Shown: positions 9,871-19,427, counted from the stretch's first letter. The stretch: 64,000 nucleotides of DNA from WTJY01 sp045105475 (GCA_045105475.1 JBGCDP010000023.1:6469-70468), one strand, 5' to 3'. The notes: generated from the sequence alone by a model not told the origin. Program-made: numbers and translations.

Positions 9871-10135
9871 ATGATTTTATAGAGCCTGCATAAAATTTCA
9901 AAAAACGACCCTACTGCCTATTTCCCCCAGCCAAATTTACCGTTAATTATTTTCCTTGTGTGTCAATAAAGGTTTAAAAACGGTTTATATTCACCGAATA
10001 TGACTTTTGTACTACGGTCCTAGGTCCTAGCCGTAAGCTCCCAGGCAAGGGTGTCAAGTCACACTAAAAAGGATTATTAAGCAGAATATATTTGTGGGAA
10101 CGATAGTCATAACCATCGTTCCCGGGTGAGTATTT
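9871..10135 (+). other. Long leader and promoter region of the VWA surface protein gene
   Basis: About 265 nt with no gene. TATATT near 9983 could be a -10 but has no good -35 partner. The region ends in an inverted repeat of ACGG/CCGT near 10013-10033 and the strong hairpin at 10096-10123. Together with the terminator before it, it makes the VWA gene its own transcription unit. Confidence 0.45.
10096..10123 (+). promoter_or_regulatory. Hairpin immediately upstream of the ribosome binding site
   Basis: GGGAACGAT, 10-nt loop, ATCGTTCCC, a perfect 9-bp stem ending one base before the GGGTGAG ribosome binding site (10124-10130) of the gene starting at 10136. Placement suggests control of ribosome access or mRNA stability. 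No U-run follows. Confidence 0.65.
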
Positions 10136-13100
10136 ATGTGCAAAAAGCATTTTATTAAACCAATTCGTATTTTGTCTGTTTTTGTTCTTTTTATTGCGAT
10201 AATGGTAGGTGCAGTAAATCAAACAGAAGCAGCGCAGCCTGAGACGGGCCTTCAATATCACGTATGCCAAAATTACGATCTTGTGTATGTTCTTGACCTT
10301 TCAGGCAGCATGGGCTGGAGCTACAACGGTTCAGGGTCACGCCTTGATGCTGCAAAAGATGCAATTGTTTCAATGAACAATGTGCTTCAAGAGGATGCAG
10401 CCGGTGTTCAAGCGTCTCTATTGACCTGGCAAGGCTCAACTATCCAAGTTAAGGTTGATTTTACGAACAACTTTAGCTCGATGAATTCAGTTGTTAATGG
10501 CCTGTCAGCCAGTGGTACGACACCAATGGCTAAAGCGATGCAGGCAACAAGAAATCACTTGCAAAGCAATTTTGATTCAGAAAGACAGCAAGTTGTTTTG
10601 TTTATTACCGATGGAATCCCTACTACAGACTTAAATGGACATTGGTATCCAGACTATGATGTCAATCAGGTCCCTATTATTAATCCATACGGTGGATATT
10701 ACTCACGGCAGTGGGTTAATTCACAAGGCCCATGGAATTCAAATGCTGGTGCCCGGGCAGGCAAGCCTTTGGCCCAAGCTATGGCAAAAATTGATAACCT
10801 AACATCCACTTTGCCAGATATGCAGATGCACTCGATTGCGATTTTAGGCACCGACTTTCGCCAAGATTTACTCTACTATGCGGCCGACAAAGGGAACGGA
10901 GAATATTTTGGTGCCAGTAATGCTAATCAACTGGCTGCTGCAATTCAGCAAGCTGTTTATGAAGGCAATTGTCCTTCATCGTTAGGGATTAATGTTGACA
11001 ATACGGCTCTCTTTACACTAGGTGGAGAAGCCCAAACGGTTGATCCTAATCTAACTGTGACCGGCAGCACTGGAACCGGTGAAGCCGAAGGTGTGAGTAG
11101 CGCGTCTGTTCAGATTGTAGATGCTTTTAATTCAGGCACAGACGCGCTTTATATTGGAGACTCAACAGCAGATTCAGGTGTATACAACGGGTTGTCTTGG
11201 TGGTATGAATCAAACAGTGGCACGTTAGAAGTATTGGGCATTGACACGCCGGAAGCGTATCAAGATATTTTGCGCCAGGTTCGTTACTACAACAGTGCTG
11301 ATAATACATCTCAGACCAATATGAATACGCGCCGGGTTAACTTTTCTATCCGAAGTGCGTGGTTAAATGTTGAAGATAATGGACAAATGTCTGATGATGG
11401 CTTTGTTGATCTAGAGTTTTTGACCGGTACTGATTTTGGTGATGCACCAGCCTCTTACGGTTCGGCCGGACAAGCGGCCGACATGTTCCTTCGTTTAGGC
11501 GCTACGGTTGATGTTGAAGGTCAAGCAAGAACTTCTAGCATTGCAGATGGTGATGATCGCCACAACCGCGATGATGAAGATGGAATCACCTTTGTAGATG
11601 GTACAACAATCTATCGGGGTAGCGTGGGTACGGTTGATGTAAACGTAACCAATCTTCGCCAAAACGGCGCTATGGTTGACGGATGGATTGACTTCAACCG
11701 AGATGGACAGTTTGATGATGCAACTGAAAGCCTCATCGGATTTGGACTCACGTTTGATCAAAGCAGTGCCGCTCAAACTAAATCAGATTCATTTGCGATT
11801 CCCGGTGATGCCAGCTGTGGTCCTACCATTGCTCGCTTCCGCCTAACAACAGAGGTGGCCGGGCCAACTGGAACAAGCCAAGGCACAGGTGAAGTCGAAG
11901 ACTACAAAATCGATATCAGCTGTGATCCGGTTGAAGTTCCTGACGATTTTGACTACGGTGACGCCCCTGGTAGCTACGGTGATGCTCAACATCGCATCAT
12001 CGAAGGCATTCAGCTGGGCAATAGCATCGACAGTGAAGCGATTGCACTAAATTCGGCCGATGCTACCGGTGACGATATCACAGGCAGTGATGACGAAGAT
12101 GGCATCGTCTTTCCAAATGGTGCGATTGGACATTTAACCCAGACGGTTAATTTAAACATTACCGCTCGTAACAGTGCACATTTAGATGCATGGGTCAGTG
12201 GCTGGATCGACTGGAATCAAGATGGTGACTTTAATGACAGTAATGAGAAATTCCTAACGAATGAACTCATACCACTGTCAGCGAGTGATCAAGTGATTCA
12301 GACTCAGCTAAGCGTTCCTGCAAATGCAGCATGTGACGAAACGATGCTCCGTGTTCGAATCTCTAGTGATCCTGTGGACGCTAGTGAAAACGCAGACAGC
12401 GGTGAAGCTGAAGACATTGAGTTCTTTGTAGATTGTTCCGTTGAACTAGGGGTCAAAATCACTCCTGATATGGTTCTTGTACCACTAGAAGCAACTTTAG
12501 GGCTTTTAGTTGAGGCCGATAATACTGGTCCGAATATCGCACCAAATAATACGGTGACGGTGACTTTACCAGTTGGTGTTGATCTGCAAACGATTACCCC
12601 TTACGGTAACTGGTCTTGTGTAGCTCAAACCTCAGATACGTTGGTTGTCTGTTCATCTCCAACACTTAATATCACAAACCTGATCCAGGTTGCCCGGATC
12701 GAGGTGCGAGTGCCTGGTATCTTCCCACTTGACGATGTTGCGGGTACAGCTGTCATCACGTCAGAGTTCCCAGAAGTTGTGGGTGAAGAAGCGGATAATC
12801 AAGACTCATACTCTGTGCCAGTGAAGAAAGAATGGACCGGCACAGGTGTACCAGTCTCAGACATGACTCCATTTAGCCATGTTATTTATGATGCGGCATT
12901 GGACATTGTAGGGGATAGTGAATCTGACTTTGATGCGAACGAGCTTGTGGTTAATCCGATCCAGGTGCCAGTGAGTATCGTTCCTGGTCTTGAGGCACTC
13001 ACGGCTCCGCAATTGCTTGCAAGCTTTTGTCAGACTCATATTACAGACGGATGTTCATCGCCAGAAGCGATTTTGACCGGAACCCTTAAGCTTAACAGCT

Positions 13101-13618
13101 ATATGGTTGACACGTTCATGCTGCAAACGGTAGATGATTCAACAGGTGCTCCAACTGACGATGCGGGTGCGGTCGATCTTATCGATGTGACTCACATAAT
13201 TACGTTTGGAGTTTCAGGTGAAGGCCGTTTCATTGAACCGGTTTTGGCCGACTGTTTGAACTGGTCTGGTCAGCTAGGCGGTGGAAATTGCCAAGCTCCA
13301 TATGATTTATTCTCAACCTTACCAAGTGGAGATCAGGCTCAGTATGTTTGGAATAGCCAAGAGTATATTGAGCTGATTATTCAGAGCAACGGCGGCCGGG
13401 CAATTGGCTGCTCAGGTACCAGTGGAGCGTGTGTCCAAATCACAGAAGGTCGGCCGGGGCTATATCGCCTCAGCGGTGTGATGTACGGTGAAATGATCTT
13501 CAATGATCCGCTTTATCAGCGCATTGGAGACCAACCATACGTCGCCCCATTTGAATATCCATTTGATATTTACATCAACGTCGTTTCAACATTCGTAGAA
13601 TCAGAAGACAATAACTAG
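10136..13618 (+). CDS. Secreted von Willebrand factor A surface protein with GEVED and DUF11 modules
   Basis: A 1160-residue exported protein. It has a signal peptide (residues 1-33, ending near TEAAQ). A VWA domain (about 48-275) carries the metal-ion-dependent adhesion motif DLSGSMG and a later FITDGIP strand, so divalent-metal-dependent ligand binding is likely. Residues 281-430 form a cadherin-like segment with the pattern QVRYYNSADN seen in giant adhesins. Two GEVED domains follow (433-597, 604-769), both opening D-[FY]-G-D-A-P-x-S-Y-G, then DUF11 (770-885) and a C-terminal domain (889-1160) homologous to that of the preceding giant protein. There is no sortase motif or C-terminal membrane helix. 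GGGTGAG 5 nt before ATG 10136 supports the start. Both proteins probably share one route of attachment to the surface. Confidence 0.87.
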   Translation: MCKKHFIKPIRILSVFVLFIAIMVGAVNQTEAAQPETGLQYHVCQNYDLVYVLDLSGSMGWSYNGSGSRLDAAKDAIVSMNNVLQEDAAGVQASLLTWQGSTIQVKVDFTNNFSSMNSVVNGLSASGTTPMAKAMQATRNHLQSNFDSERQQVVLFITDGIPTTDLNGHWYPDYDVNQVPIINPYGGYYSRQWVNSQGPWNSNAGARAGKPLAQAMAKIDNLTSTLPDMQMHSIAILGTDFRQDLLYYAADKGNGEYFGASNANQLAAAIQQAVYEGNCPSSLGINVDNTALFTLGGEAQTVDPNLTVTGSTGTGEAEGVSSASVQIVDAFNSGTDALYIGDSTADSGVYNGLSWWYESNSGTLEVLGIDTPEAYQDILRQVRYYNSADNTSQTNMNTRRVNFSIRSAWLNVEDNGQMSDDGFVDLEFLTGTDFGDAPASYGSAGQAADMFLRLGATVDVEGQARTSSIADGDDRHNRDDEDGITFVDGTTIYRGSVGTVDVNVTNLRQNGAMVDGWIDFNRDGQFDDATESLIGFGLTFDQSSAAQTKSDSFAIPGDASCGPTIARFRLTTEVAGPTGTSQGTGEVEDYKIDISCDPVEVPDDFDYGDAPGSYGDAQHRIIEGIQLGNSIDSEAIALNSADATGDDITGSDDEDGIVFPNGAIGHLTQTVNLNITARNSAHLDAWVSGWIDWNQDGDFNDSNEKFLTNELIPLSASDQVIQTQLSVPANAACDETMLRVRISSDPVDASENADSGEAEDIEFFVDCSVELGVKITPDMVLVPLEATLGLLVEADNTGPNIAPNNTVTVTLPVGVDLQTITPYGNWSCVAQTSDTLVVCSSPTLNITNLIQVARIEVRVPGIFPLDDVAGTAVITSEFPEVVGEEADNQDSYSVPVKKEWTGTGVPVSDMTPFSHVIYDAALDIVGDSESDFDANELVVNPIQVPVSIVPGLEALTAPQLLASFCQTHITDGCSSPEAILTGTLKLNSYMVDTFMLQTVDDSTGAPTDDAGAVDLIDVTHIITFGVSGEGRFIEPVLADCLNWSGQLGGGNCQAPYDLFSTLPSGDQAQYVWNSQEYIELIIQSNGGRAIGCSGTSGACVQITEGRPGLYRLSGVMYGEMIFNDPLYQRIGDQPYVAPFEYPFDIYINVVSTFVESEDNN

Positions 13619-13630
13619 AAAGTTTCAAGT

Positions 13631-13663
13631 AGTCATCGGTCTTGATTTTTAAGGCCGATGACT
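13631..13663 (+). repeat. Stem-loop after the VWA surface protein gene
   Basis: AGTCATCGGTC pairs with GGCCGATGACT (one G-U), 11 bp, 12 nt past the stop codon. It is not followed by a T-run; it precedes a true terminator at 13684 and may protect the 3' end or help pause polymerase. Confidence 0.6.
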
Positions 13664-13683
13664 CACTATATTTTTAGTTTCAC

Positions 13684-13714
13684 AAGCTGCGAGCATTTGT
13701 TCGCAGCTTTTTTT
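13684..13714 (+). terminator. Rho-independent terminator of the VWA surface protein gene
   Basis: AAGCTGCGA, 8-nt loop, TCGCAGCTT, a perfect 9-bp stem running directly into a seven-T tract. Confidence 0.93.
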
Positions 13715-13830
13715 GTTTTAATAAATGGGTTTCCTGTTGGATAAGAGTCTTGAATCTAGTTTCGACTTATTAAAAGATTTTTCGTCTTCGTCTTCGTCTT
13801 CCTCTTTTCTTTGTATACAGTAAGGGTCTG

Positions 13831-13859
13831 GTGACACAGGCCACTCCCCCCCGTACAAT
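13831..13859 (+). promoter_or_regulatory. Sigma-70-type promoter for the ctaG-like gene, predicting a leaderless mRNA
   Basis: GTGACA (13831-13836), exactly 17 nt, then TACAAT (13854-13859); each hexamer matches consensus at five of six positions. The ATG at 13869 is 10 nt after the -10 box, so the transcript should start at or almost at the start codon. No Shine-Dalgarno is visible, which fits. Confidence 0.7.
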
Positions 13860-13868
13860 GTTTCAACA

Positions 13869-14735
13869 ATGGATGCTGATTGGAACACACTTTTAACTGC
13901 GTGGACATTTAAGCCATTTGCTGCAGTGCTTATCGGTCTAATGGTTGCCCTGTATTATCGTGGGAGCCGATCAGAGCATCTATTTGAGTCTGCATTACGA
14001 CCCCAACTTTTTTATTTTAGCCTCATCGTTCTCTTCATTGCACTGTTTTCTCCTATTCATCGCTTGGCCAGCCATTTCTTCTTTATTCGTGTCACACAAC
14101 ACATTTTGCTAATAAGCGTCTTTGTTTCATCGTTTATGAACTCTGACCCGTTTGTTGTGATGTACGCCGGTCTGCCAAAGAATTTTCAACCCTCGGCCGA
14201 TCGTTTGACAGAGCGCCTCTATCCGATATTAGAAACCTATTTCACCAAAGGGGTCTGCTGGTTTATCTTCATCTTTTTTGTTTGGGTTTGGTACGATTTT
14301 TCAATTGTAGATTTGACCTTGGCTCATCCGTGGCTGCGCAACATTGAACTTGGTACCATGCTGACAGGAGGGATGCTCCATTGGTGGCATGTCGCGGCCG
14401 CAACCCCGAAACTTCATCCACGTTTGCCCGCCTTTGCTCACATGGGCTACACCTTAGCCGGAGCCGGGCCGCTTAAAGTGCCAGGGTTATTCTTTCTATT
14501 TGCGATTAAAGCTTTTTATGCTTATCCAGAAGCTATCTTTTTGGGATGGGAGATGGATGCCCTTGCCAATCAACGCATTGGCGGCATTATCATCTGGATG
14601 ATTGGGGGAACCGTTTACACCATTAATTCGATGCGTTATTTTAGCCGCTGGCTAGATGGCGAAACCTCCAAGCCACCCCGGCCGCTGTCAGATTGGGACA
14701 CAGAGGAAGTTTTTCGTGCGCCACACTTGGAATAG
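13869..14735 (+). CDS. CtaG-like cytochrome c oxidase assembly factor
   Basis: A 288-residue membrane protein of about 7 helices, resembling the caa3_CtaG family. That family helps assemble the copper centres of aa3/caa3-type terminal oxidases. Family-like features are histidines in membrane segments (FFIRVTQHILL, LTGGMLHWWHVAAA, FAHMGYTLAGAG). Length suits the family (about 250-300 aa). The gene has its own promoter and stands alone; no oxidase subunits are nearby, so the partner must be encoded elsewhere. DUF1404-type proteins are related and are an alternative label. The start at 13869 is set by the promoter position, since an upstream ATG at 13858 is out of frame. Confidence 0.78.
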   Translation: MDADWNTLLTAWTFKPFAAVLIGLMVALYYRGSRSEHLFESALRPQLFYFSLIVLFIALFSPIHRLASHFFFIRVTQHILLISVFVSSFMNSDPFVVMYAGLPKNFQPSADRLTERLYPILETYFTKGVCWFIFIFFVWVWYDFSIVDLTLAHPWLRNIELGTMLTGGMLHWWHVAAATPKLHPRLPAFAHMGYTLAGAGPLKVPGLFFLFAIKAFYAYPEAIFLGWEMDALANQRIGGIIIWMIGGTVYTINSMRYFSRWLDGETSKPPRPLSDWDTEEVFRAPHLE

Positions 14736-14853
14736 GGAAAAACCGAGAAGTGGCTTCGTTTTACTCATAAATATCATGTAGCCTACAGTTCGCCACCTGC
14801 CTTAAACCTGATAGAATTCTTGTTCTAATAAATCGCTTGCAAGTGAGATTTTT

Positions 14854-16086
14854 ATGCTTGAATTAACCACCGCTCAGGTTCGCCAACTTTCTGTTTTTGC
14901 CCAAAGATTAGGCGAGAAAACGCCGCCATCCTCAAAAGAGCGCATGTTTGATGTGCTGCAGTCGATCCGCTGTTTACAGCTCGATCCGATCAGGGCTGTA
15001 GAACGTACGCAGTTCACTGTGTTATGGAGCCGTTTGGGAGAATACGATAGGCAATGGCTGAATGAACTCACTTATTCAGATAAAAAGCTATTTGAATTCT
15101 GGGCACACGCCGCCTCGATTGTTTTGTTTGAAGATTATCCGATCCACCGCTATTTTATGGATCGCTATGGGACTGATCCGAAGAAAAAAATTACCAAATG
15201 GATCGAGCAGAATCAAGCGTTTAAAAATTATGTTTTGGCAGAAATCGACCGGTTAGGTGAACGGTTAACCAATCAATTTGAAGATCGTGCCGATGTTGGC
15301 TGGGGCTCAAGCGGCTGGACCAATGACCGTAGTTTGCCCTATATGCTCGATTATTTGTGGACACGGGGTGAGATTATGGTTAGCAATCGAGATGGGCTAA
15401 AACGCTGGTGGGATATGGCCCATCGCGTCCGGCCGGAATCGACTGACACCACAACGATCCTTTCACCTGAAGCTGCTACCTACAAATCAGCCGAACTGTC
15501 TCTGAAAGCCCTTGGCATAGGCCGTATGCGGGATATCAAAGTTCATTTCACACGTGGCCGTTATCCGCATCTTAAAACCGCCGTGCCACAATTGGTCGCC
15601 GACGGGACCTTCATCGAAGCGAGCGTGCCTGAATTAGGAACTGACACATGGTACGTTCATCGAGATTTCGTGTCGTTTTTCGACAACCCTGAGCACGCTG
15701 GATGGCAGCCACGCACTACGCTTTTGTCTCCGTTTGATAATTTGATTTGTGATCGAGATCGGACTGAATTAATTTGGAACTTTTATTATCGGATCGAAAT
15801 TTACGTGCCCGCAGTAAAGCGGCAGTATGGCTATTATGTGCTGCCCATTTTGCACGGCGACCGGCTCATCGGCCGAATAGATTCACGGATGGATCGTAAA
15901 GCGGGTGTTTACAACGTCAATGCTGTATTTGCCCAGTCAGATGCCCCCATGAGCGAGGATGTTGGTCAAGCTGTGCAACAGGCCATTCTTGATTTCGGCC
16001 GCTTTTTGGGAGCAAAGAAAGTCAAATACGGCCGTAAAAAACCGGCCGGATGGCGATCATCGCTAAAAACACAGAAAATTAACTAA
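14854..16086 (+). CDS. YcaQ/AlkX-type DNA glycosylase-like winged-helix protein
   Basis: A 410-residue HTH_42 / YcaQ family protein, known for unhooking DNA interstrand crosslinks by removing bulky N-alkylated purines. The N-terminal segment CLQLDPIRAVERTQFTVLWSR is shown here only by its key parts: QLD at residues 42-44 corresponds to the catalytic Q-x-D of the YcaQ/AlkX branch (AlkZ has Q-x-Q), followed by the hallmark RTQ and VLWSRLG. LFEFWAHAASI (about 81-91) and LLSPFDNLICDRDR (about 289-302) are also family hallmarks. An AGTGAG lies 8 nt before the ATG. Its last 8 bases overlap the stop of the convergent gene. Length and motifs are complete. Confidence 0.88.
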   Translation: MLELTTAQVRQLSVFAQRLGEKTPPSSKERMFDVLQSIRCLQLDPIRAVERTQFTVLWSRLGEYDRQWLNELTYSDKKLFEFWAHAASIVLFEDYPIHRYFMDRYGTDPKKKITKWIEQNQAFKNYVLAEIDRLGERLTNQFEDRADVGWGSSGWTNDRSLPYMLDYLWTRGEIMVSNRDGLKRWWDMAHRVRPESTDTTTILSPEAATYKSAELSLKALGIGRMRDIKVHFTRGRYPHLKTAVPQLVADGTFIEASVPELGTDTWYVHRDFVSFFDNPEHAGWQPRTTLLSPFDNLICDRDRTELIWNFYYRIEIYVPAVKRQYGYYVLPILHGDRLIGRIDSRMDRKAGVYNVNAVFAQSDAPMSEDVGQAVQQAILDFGRFLGAKKVKYGRKKPAGWRSSLKTQKIN

Positions 16087-19000
16087 CCTCAAACTGCACA
16101 GGGACTTGGCCTACAGACCCTGTCGAGTCGTCTATATCAATCAAGCACTCGAACGTGCCTTTTGCCGTGGTTGTGCCAATCAGTCGAATTTGACAGCTGT
16201 CCGTTTGTGCACCACCTGCATGAAGCAAGATGTCACCAATCGGGCCAAAGCCTGCGTTGTTGCCAGATGAATCTGACACGACATCGAAATACACTTCAGT
16301 CGTTCCTTCTGGTAGATTTGACCATTTAACCATTCCGGTGCTGTGATTGCCTAACCCTGAAACTGTCCCTTTATCAGAAATAAAAGAGACTCCTTCAACT
16401 TCCGAGTCATTTTTAATGCCGTGAATGGCCCAAACTAAATCTTTGAAAGGGCGATTGCTAAAAATCCTGACCCGATTGGTGCGTAACCCCGAGTCACCAC
16501 CGGCCGAAAATTCAGAGTACCCGCTAACAAGACCGATCAAAAAGGGGTTACCTGAATTATTTGCCTGTGGCGCCCCTTCAATGACCTGCGTTAATGTCAA
16601 ATTTGACCCTAGCACATCTCCTAAATTATAGACCTGAGTTGTGCCTGCTCCTGTTGAACCGATCAAGCCCGTTTTTGTTGTATTGATCATAGCCGTTCTA
16701 CTATCTACATAAGGTTGTGTTACCGAGTTGATCGGTGCACTAACAATCACCTTGTTTTTAGGAGCGAAAAACGCATTGTTTCCAGAGCTATTAGATTTAT
16801 AAACAAAGGAGAGCTGACGCAGCCCGCCCAAGTTGCGCCACGAAACAATCCCCGAATGATCTGAGTCGACATCAGCTAAGGTTCCTCCGTTTGATATGGC
16901 TACGATATCTTCTTCAGGGGTAGAGATGCCTCCAACTCGATAGTCAAGCTGATCAATAGGCTGGCTGACATTAACTGTGATCAAATTAAACCTGACACCG
17001 TCTCCGCCACCACATTTGATCTGCGTGTATCCCCAGCTTGTGCCATTAATGGTGGGGGCACCCGGATTCAAATTGGGATGGGGAGCAATGGTCTGGGTGA
17101 TGGTAAACACATCTCCATTGACTTTGCCTAAATTAAACGTTTGTAACACCGTCCCATCTATTTCTGTGCCACCATCACCTGATTTACCGTCTGATTCAGC
17201 ATCAACGGCCGTTTTCTCGCTTGTTAGGCTTCCACCTAAACCACCACCTTGCCCTGAGCCTGCATGATTTTCAGGCATAGTGTTGTGTTGGGAAATTTGG
17301 ACGTTCATCTTAATCCCAGGGGGGAGATTGTTGGCAGATGCATTGATCGATTGGGCACTGCTCGATGCAATTTGCAGATTAATCGAGTCTTGGAGAGCGA
17401 TTTCTTGCATTGGGATTTGGAATAGTTTGGTCAGGTTGGGGATGACTTCGGCCGCCACCGTCCAGCTAAACGTCTGGGAAACTTTTGCTCCACCGCTATC
17501 AGTAGCAATGATCGACACAATCGATTCACCATTTTGGTTGGGCGTACCGCTGATGACCCCTGTATCTTCGTCAATAACAAGGCCAGATGGCAGCCCTTCG
17601 GCCGAAAATTTGATCGAGTCTTTATCAGGATCAGTCACTTGCAGAGCCAACTGAGTGAAATCCCCAATCCAGCTAGATTGCGGCCCAGGGTTTACGAATA
17701 TCGGGCTGCGGTTAATCGGCTCCCCATCACCCTCTTCAATTGGATCAACTTCTATTAGGAAAGTCCCATGTGTTGATCCCCCACCACCATTGGCCGTGAT
17801 GCTGACTGAAAACTTACCCGCCACTGTTGGTTTGCCGGTAAGTAATCCGGCAGAGTTGATTGTAACGTTAGGCGGCAGACCATCGGCCGAAAATGTGACA
17901 GTTGCCCCTGTTGGATGGGTTGCTTCAATCTGGAAGTTAAGCGTCTCGTTTACTTTTGCTGATACGGATGATAAGTTTTGCAGAATCGGGTTTTCTACAA
18001 TAATCGGCCGCTCATTGTCATTCCCATTGTCGACGTTTGCATGAATTGACTCAGGATAAACCCCATAGTTTTTCCCTGATTGCTTGCGCAGAAAATCTAA
18101 AGGACCACTGTAGGTCATCGTAATGTCGATGGACGAGTTCCTAATTTTAATATCACGCGTCTGCCATCCATGCCCGATATTTTCTCCTCTGTTCCCAACC
18201 GGCCCAGGATTCACAAAATTTGGGTTTATCGTTTTCGCATTTGGTACCTTATGATCCAAGCTGCCATCGGTGTACATGTTGCTCCATTGATTCCCGCTCC
18301 CGTAAATTGAAAAAGCCCCATGGCCTGTGATCAGAAATCGATTGTGCTTGTTGTTGTCCCCTTTTAAATAGTAATTTCCACCGTTTGGATAGCCGACACC
18401 ATTGTCGTTTGGATACCAGCGCCATTTTTTGATCACAATATCTTCGACTTGATTGTTGCGGGCGGTAGCCCGGCCGTGCCATCGAATGGCAGTAGCGTTG
18501 TCAATGAAAGTAATTCTGCGTACTTTCCCATTGTTAAAATTGCCATGAGCGTCACCTAGAATGAGTCCGTGCCACATCCCCATAATAAGACAATCTTCGA
18601 TGACGATGTTTTCCCCACCAGTGTAGACTTGAACCCCATCTGGATGCCGATTGTAGTTCCACGTAAAGTGAGGCAGGTCCACATGGGCTTTTGTATTTGC
18701 CAAAAAGCAGTGGCGAATTAAGGCATTGTCCGGCCGCTGACCACCTACATTCTGAATCGCATCCTGCCCGTTATCGAGAATAATGCATCTTTCAATAAGA
18801 ACGTGTTTTCCGGCTAGCCGAATTCCAGCCTTATCTGTTTTGTATCGGCCGGAAACGGTTTGAATCGTTCCATTAGAGTAGATTTCCATGTTGGCAAAAC
18901 GATGGCCGCCTCCATTGTCCCCATAACTGTCGATACCTGCATTGTTCCAACCGTGAATCGTTATGCCGCGAGGAATGCCCCCATCAACTTCAATGTTAGA

Positions 19001-19357
19001 GAAGGATCGCATGTGGATGCCGGATGCGCTTTGGCCGTTCCCACTTTCTCGCCAACGATGTGTCGTGATGTTGGCGTGAGGCAACTCATTGTTCCGGCCG
19101 CCAAAAATGACCACATATCCATTCCGGCCGTTTTCTTCAGACCGTTTGATTTTGATGCGATTATTCCGACTTGATCCACTTTTACCGATGCGCAGCGTTT
19201 TTGTATAGACTTTTTTAGTACGCCCACCGTCGAGCCAAATCGTGTCGCCTGAAGAAACTTTGCCCCAATTTATTTGGTCTAATTCTGTCCAAGCATTGGC
19301 CCAATCTGTGCCATTGTTCGATCCACTTGCTCCCTTGCTTATATACCAGTTCGCCAT
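16079..19357 (-). CDS. Right-handed beta-helix protein with two Ig-like (He_PIG) domains and a duplicated C-terminal domain
   Basis: A 1092-residue protein, minus strand. Residues 1-430 form a pectate-lyase-like parallel beta-helix with short repeating strands (GIHMRSFSNIEVDGG, HVLIERCIILDNGQDAI, NIVIEDCLIMGMWHGL), typical of polysaccharide-active or phage-tail-like folds. Two putative Ig domains with the He_PIG signature follow (about 445-535 and 545-640: FSADGLPPNVTI...LTGKP and FSAEGLPSGLVI...ISGTP). The rest contains two copies of a 130-residue domain ending in SNSSGNNAFFAP and SDSSGNNAGFGP. No signal peptide is visible: the protein begins MANWYISKGASGSNNGTDW, with AGGAAGG just upstream supporting the start. 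Export must use another route, or it is not exported. No active site is recognisable. Confidence 0.8.
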   Translation of the reverse strand: MANWYISKGASGSNNGTDWANAWTELDQINWGKVSSGDTIWLDGGRTKKVYTKTLRIGKSGSSRNNRIKIKRSEENGRNGYVVIFGGRNNELPHANITTHRWRESGNGQSASGIHMRSFSNIEVDGGIPRGITIHGWNNAGIDSYGDNGGGHRFANMEIYSNGTIQTVSGRYKTDKAGIRLAGKHVLIERCIILDNGQDAIQNVGGQRPDNALIRHCFLANTKAHVDLPHFTWNYNRHPDGVQVYTGGENIVIEDCLIMGMWHGLILGDAHGNFNNGKVRRITFIDNATAIRWHGRATARNNQVEDIVIKKWRWYPNDNGVGYPNGGNYYLKGDNNKHNRFLITGHGAFSIYGSGNQWSNMYTDGSLDHKVPNAKTINPNFVNPGPVGNRGENIGHGWQTRDIKIRNSSIDITMTYSGPLDFLRKQSGKNYGVYPESIHANVDNGNDNERPIIVENPILQNLSSVSAKVNETLNFQIEATHPTGATVTFSADGLPPNVTINSAGLLTGKPTVAGKFSVSITANGGGGSTHGTFLIEVDPIEEGDGEPINRSPIFVNPGPQSSWIGDFTQLALQVTDPDKDSIKFSAEGLPSGLVIDEDTGVISGTPNQNGESIVSIIATDSGGAKVSQTFSWTVAAEVIPNLTKLFQIPMQEIALQDSINLQIASSSAQSINASANNLPPGIKMNVQISQHNTMPENHAGSGQGGGLGGSLTSEKTAVDAESDGKSGDGGTEIDGTVLQTFNLGKVNGDVFTITQTIAPHPNLNPGAPTINGTSWGYTQIKCGGGDGVRFNLITVNVSQPIDQLDYRVGGISTPEEDIVAISNGGTLADVDSDHSGIVSWRNLGGLRQLSFVYKSNSSGNNAFFAPKNKVIVSAPINSVTQPYVDSRTAMINTTKTGLIGSTGAGTTQVYNLGDVLGSNLTLTQVIEGAPQANNSGNPFLIGLVSGYSEFSAGGDSGLRTNRVRIFSNRPFKDLVWAIHGIKNDSEVEGVSFISDKGTVSGLGNHSTGMVKWSNLPEGTTEVYFDVVSDSSGNNAGFGPIGDILLHAGGAQTDSCQIRLIGTTTAKGTFECLIDIDDSTGSVGQVPVQFEVS

Positions 19358-19427
19358 TTTTCCTTCCTGTGTTAACAGGCTCCCTAATTGATTTGGCTCT
19401 TTTACTTTTCCAAAAATAACTTTCTAC

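Noticed and set aside
10010..10085. Possible c-di-GMP or other riboswitch before the VWA gene
   Set aside because: None of the conserved core bases of GEMM or similar riboswitches could be matched.
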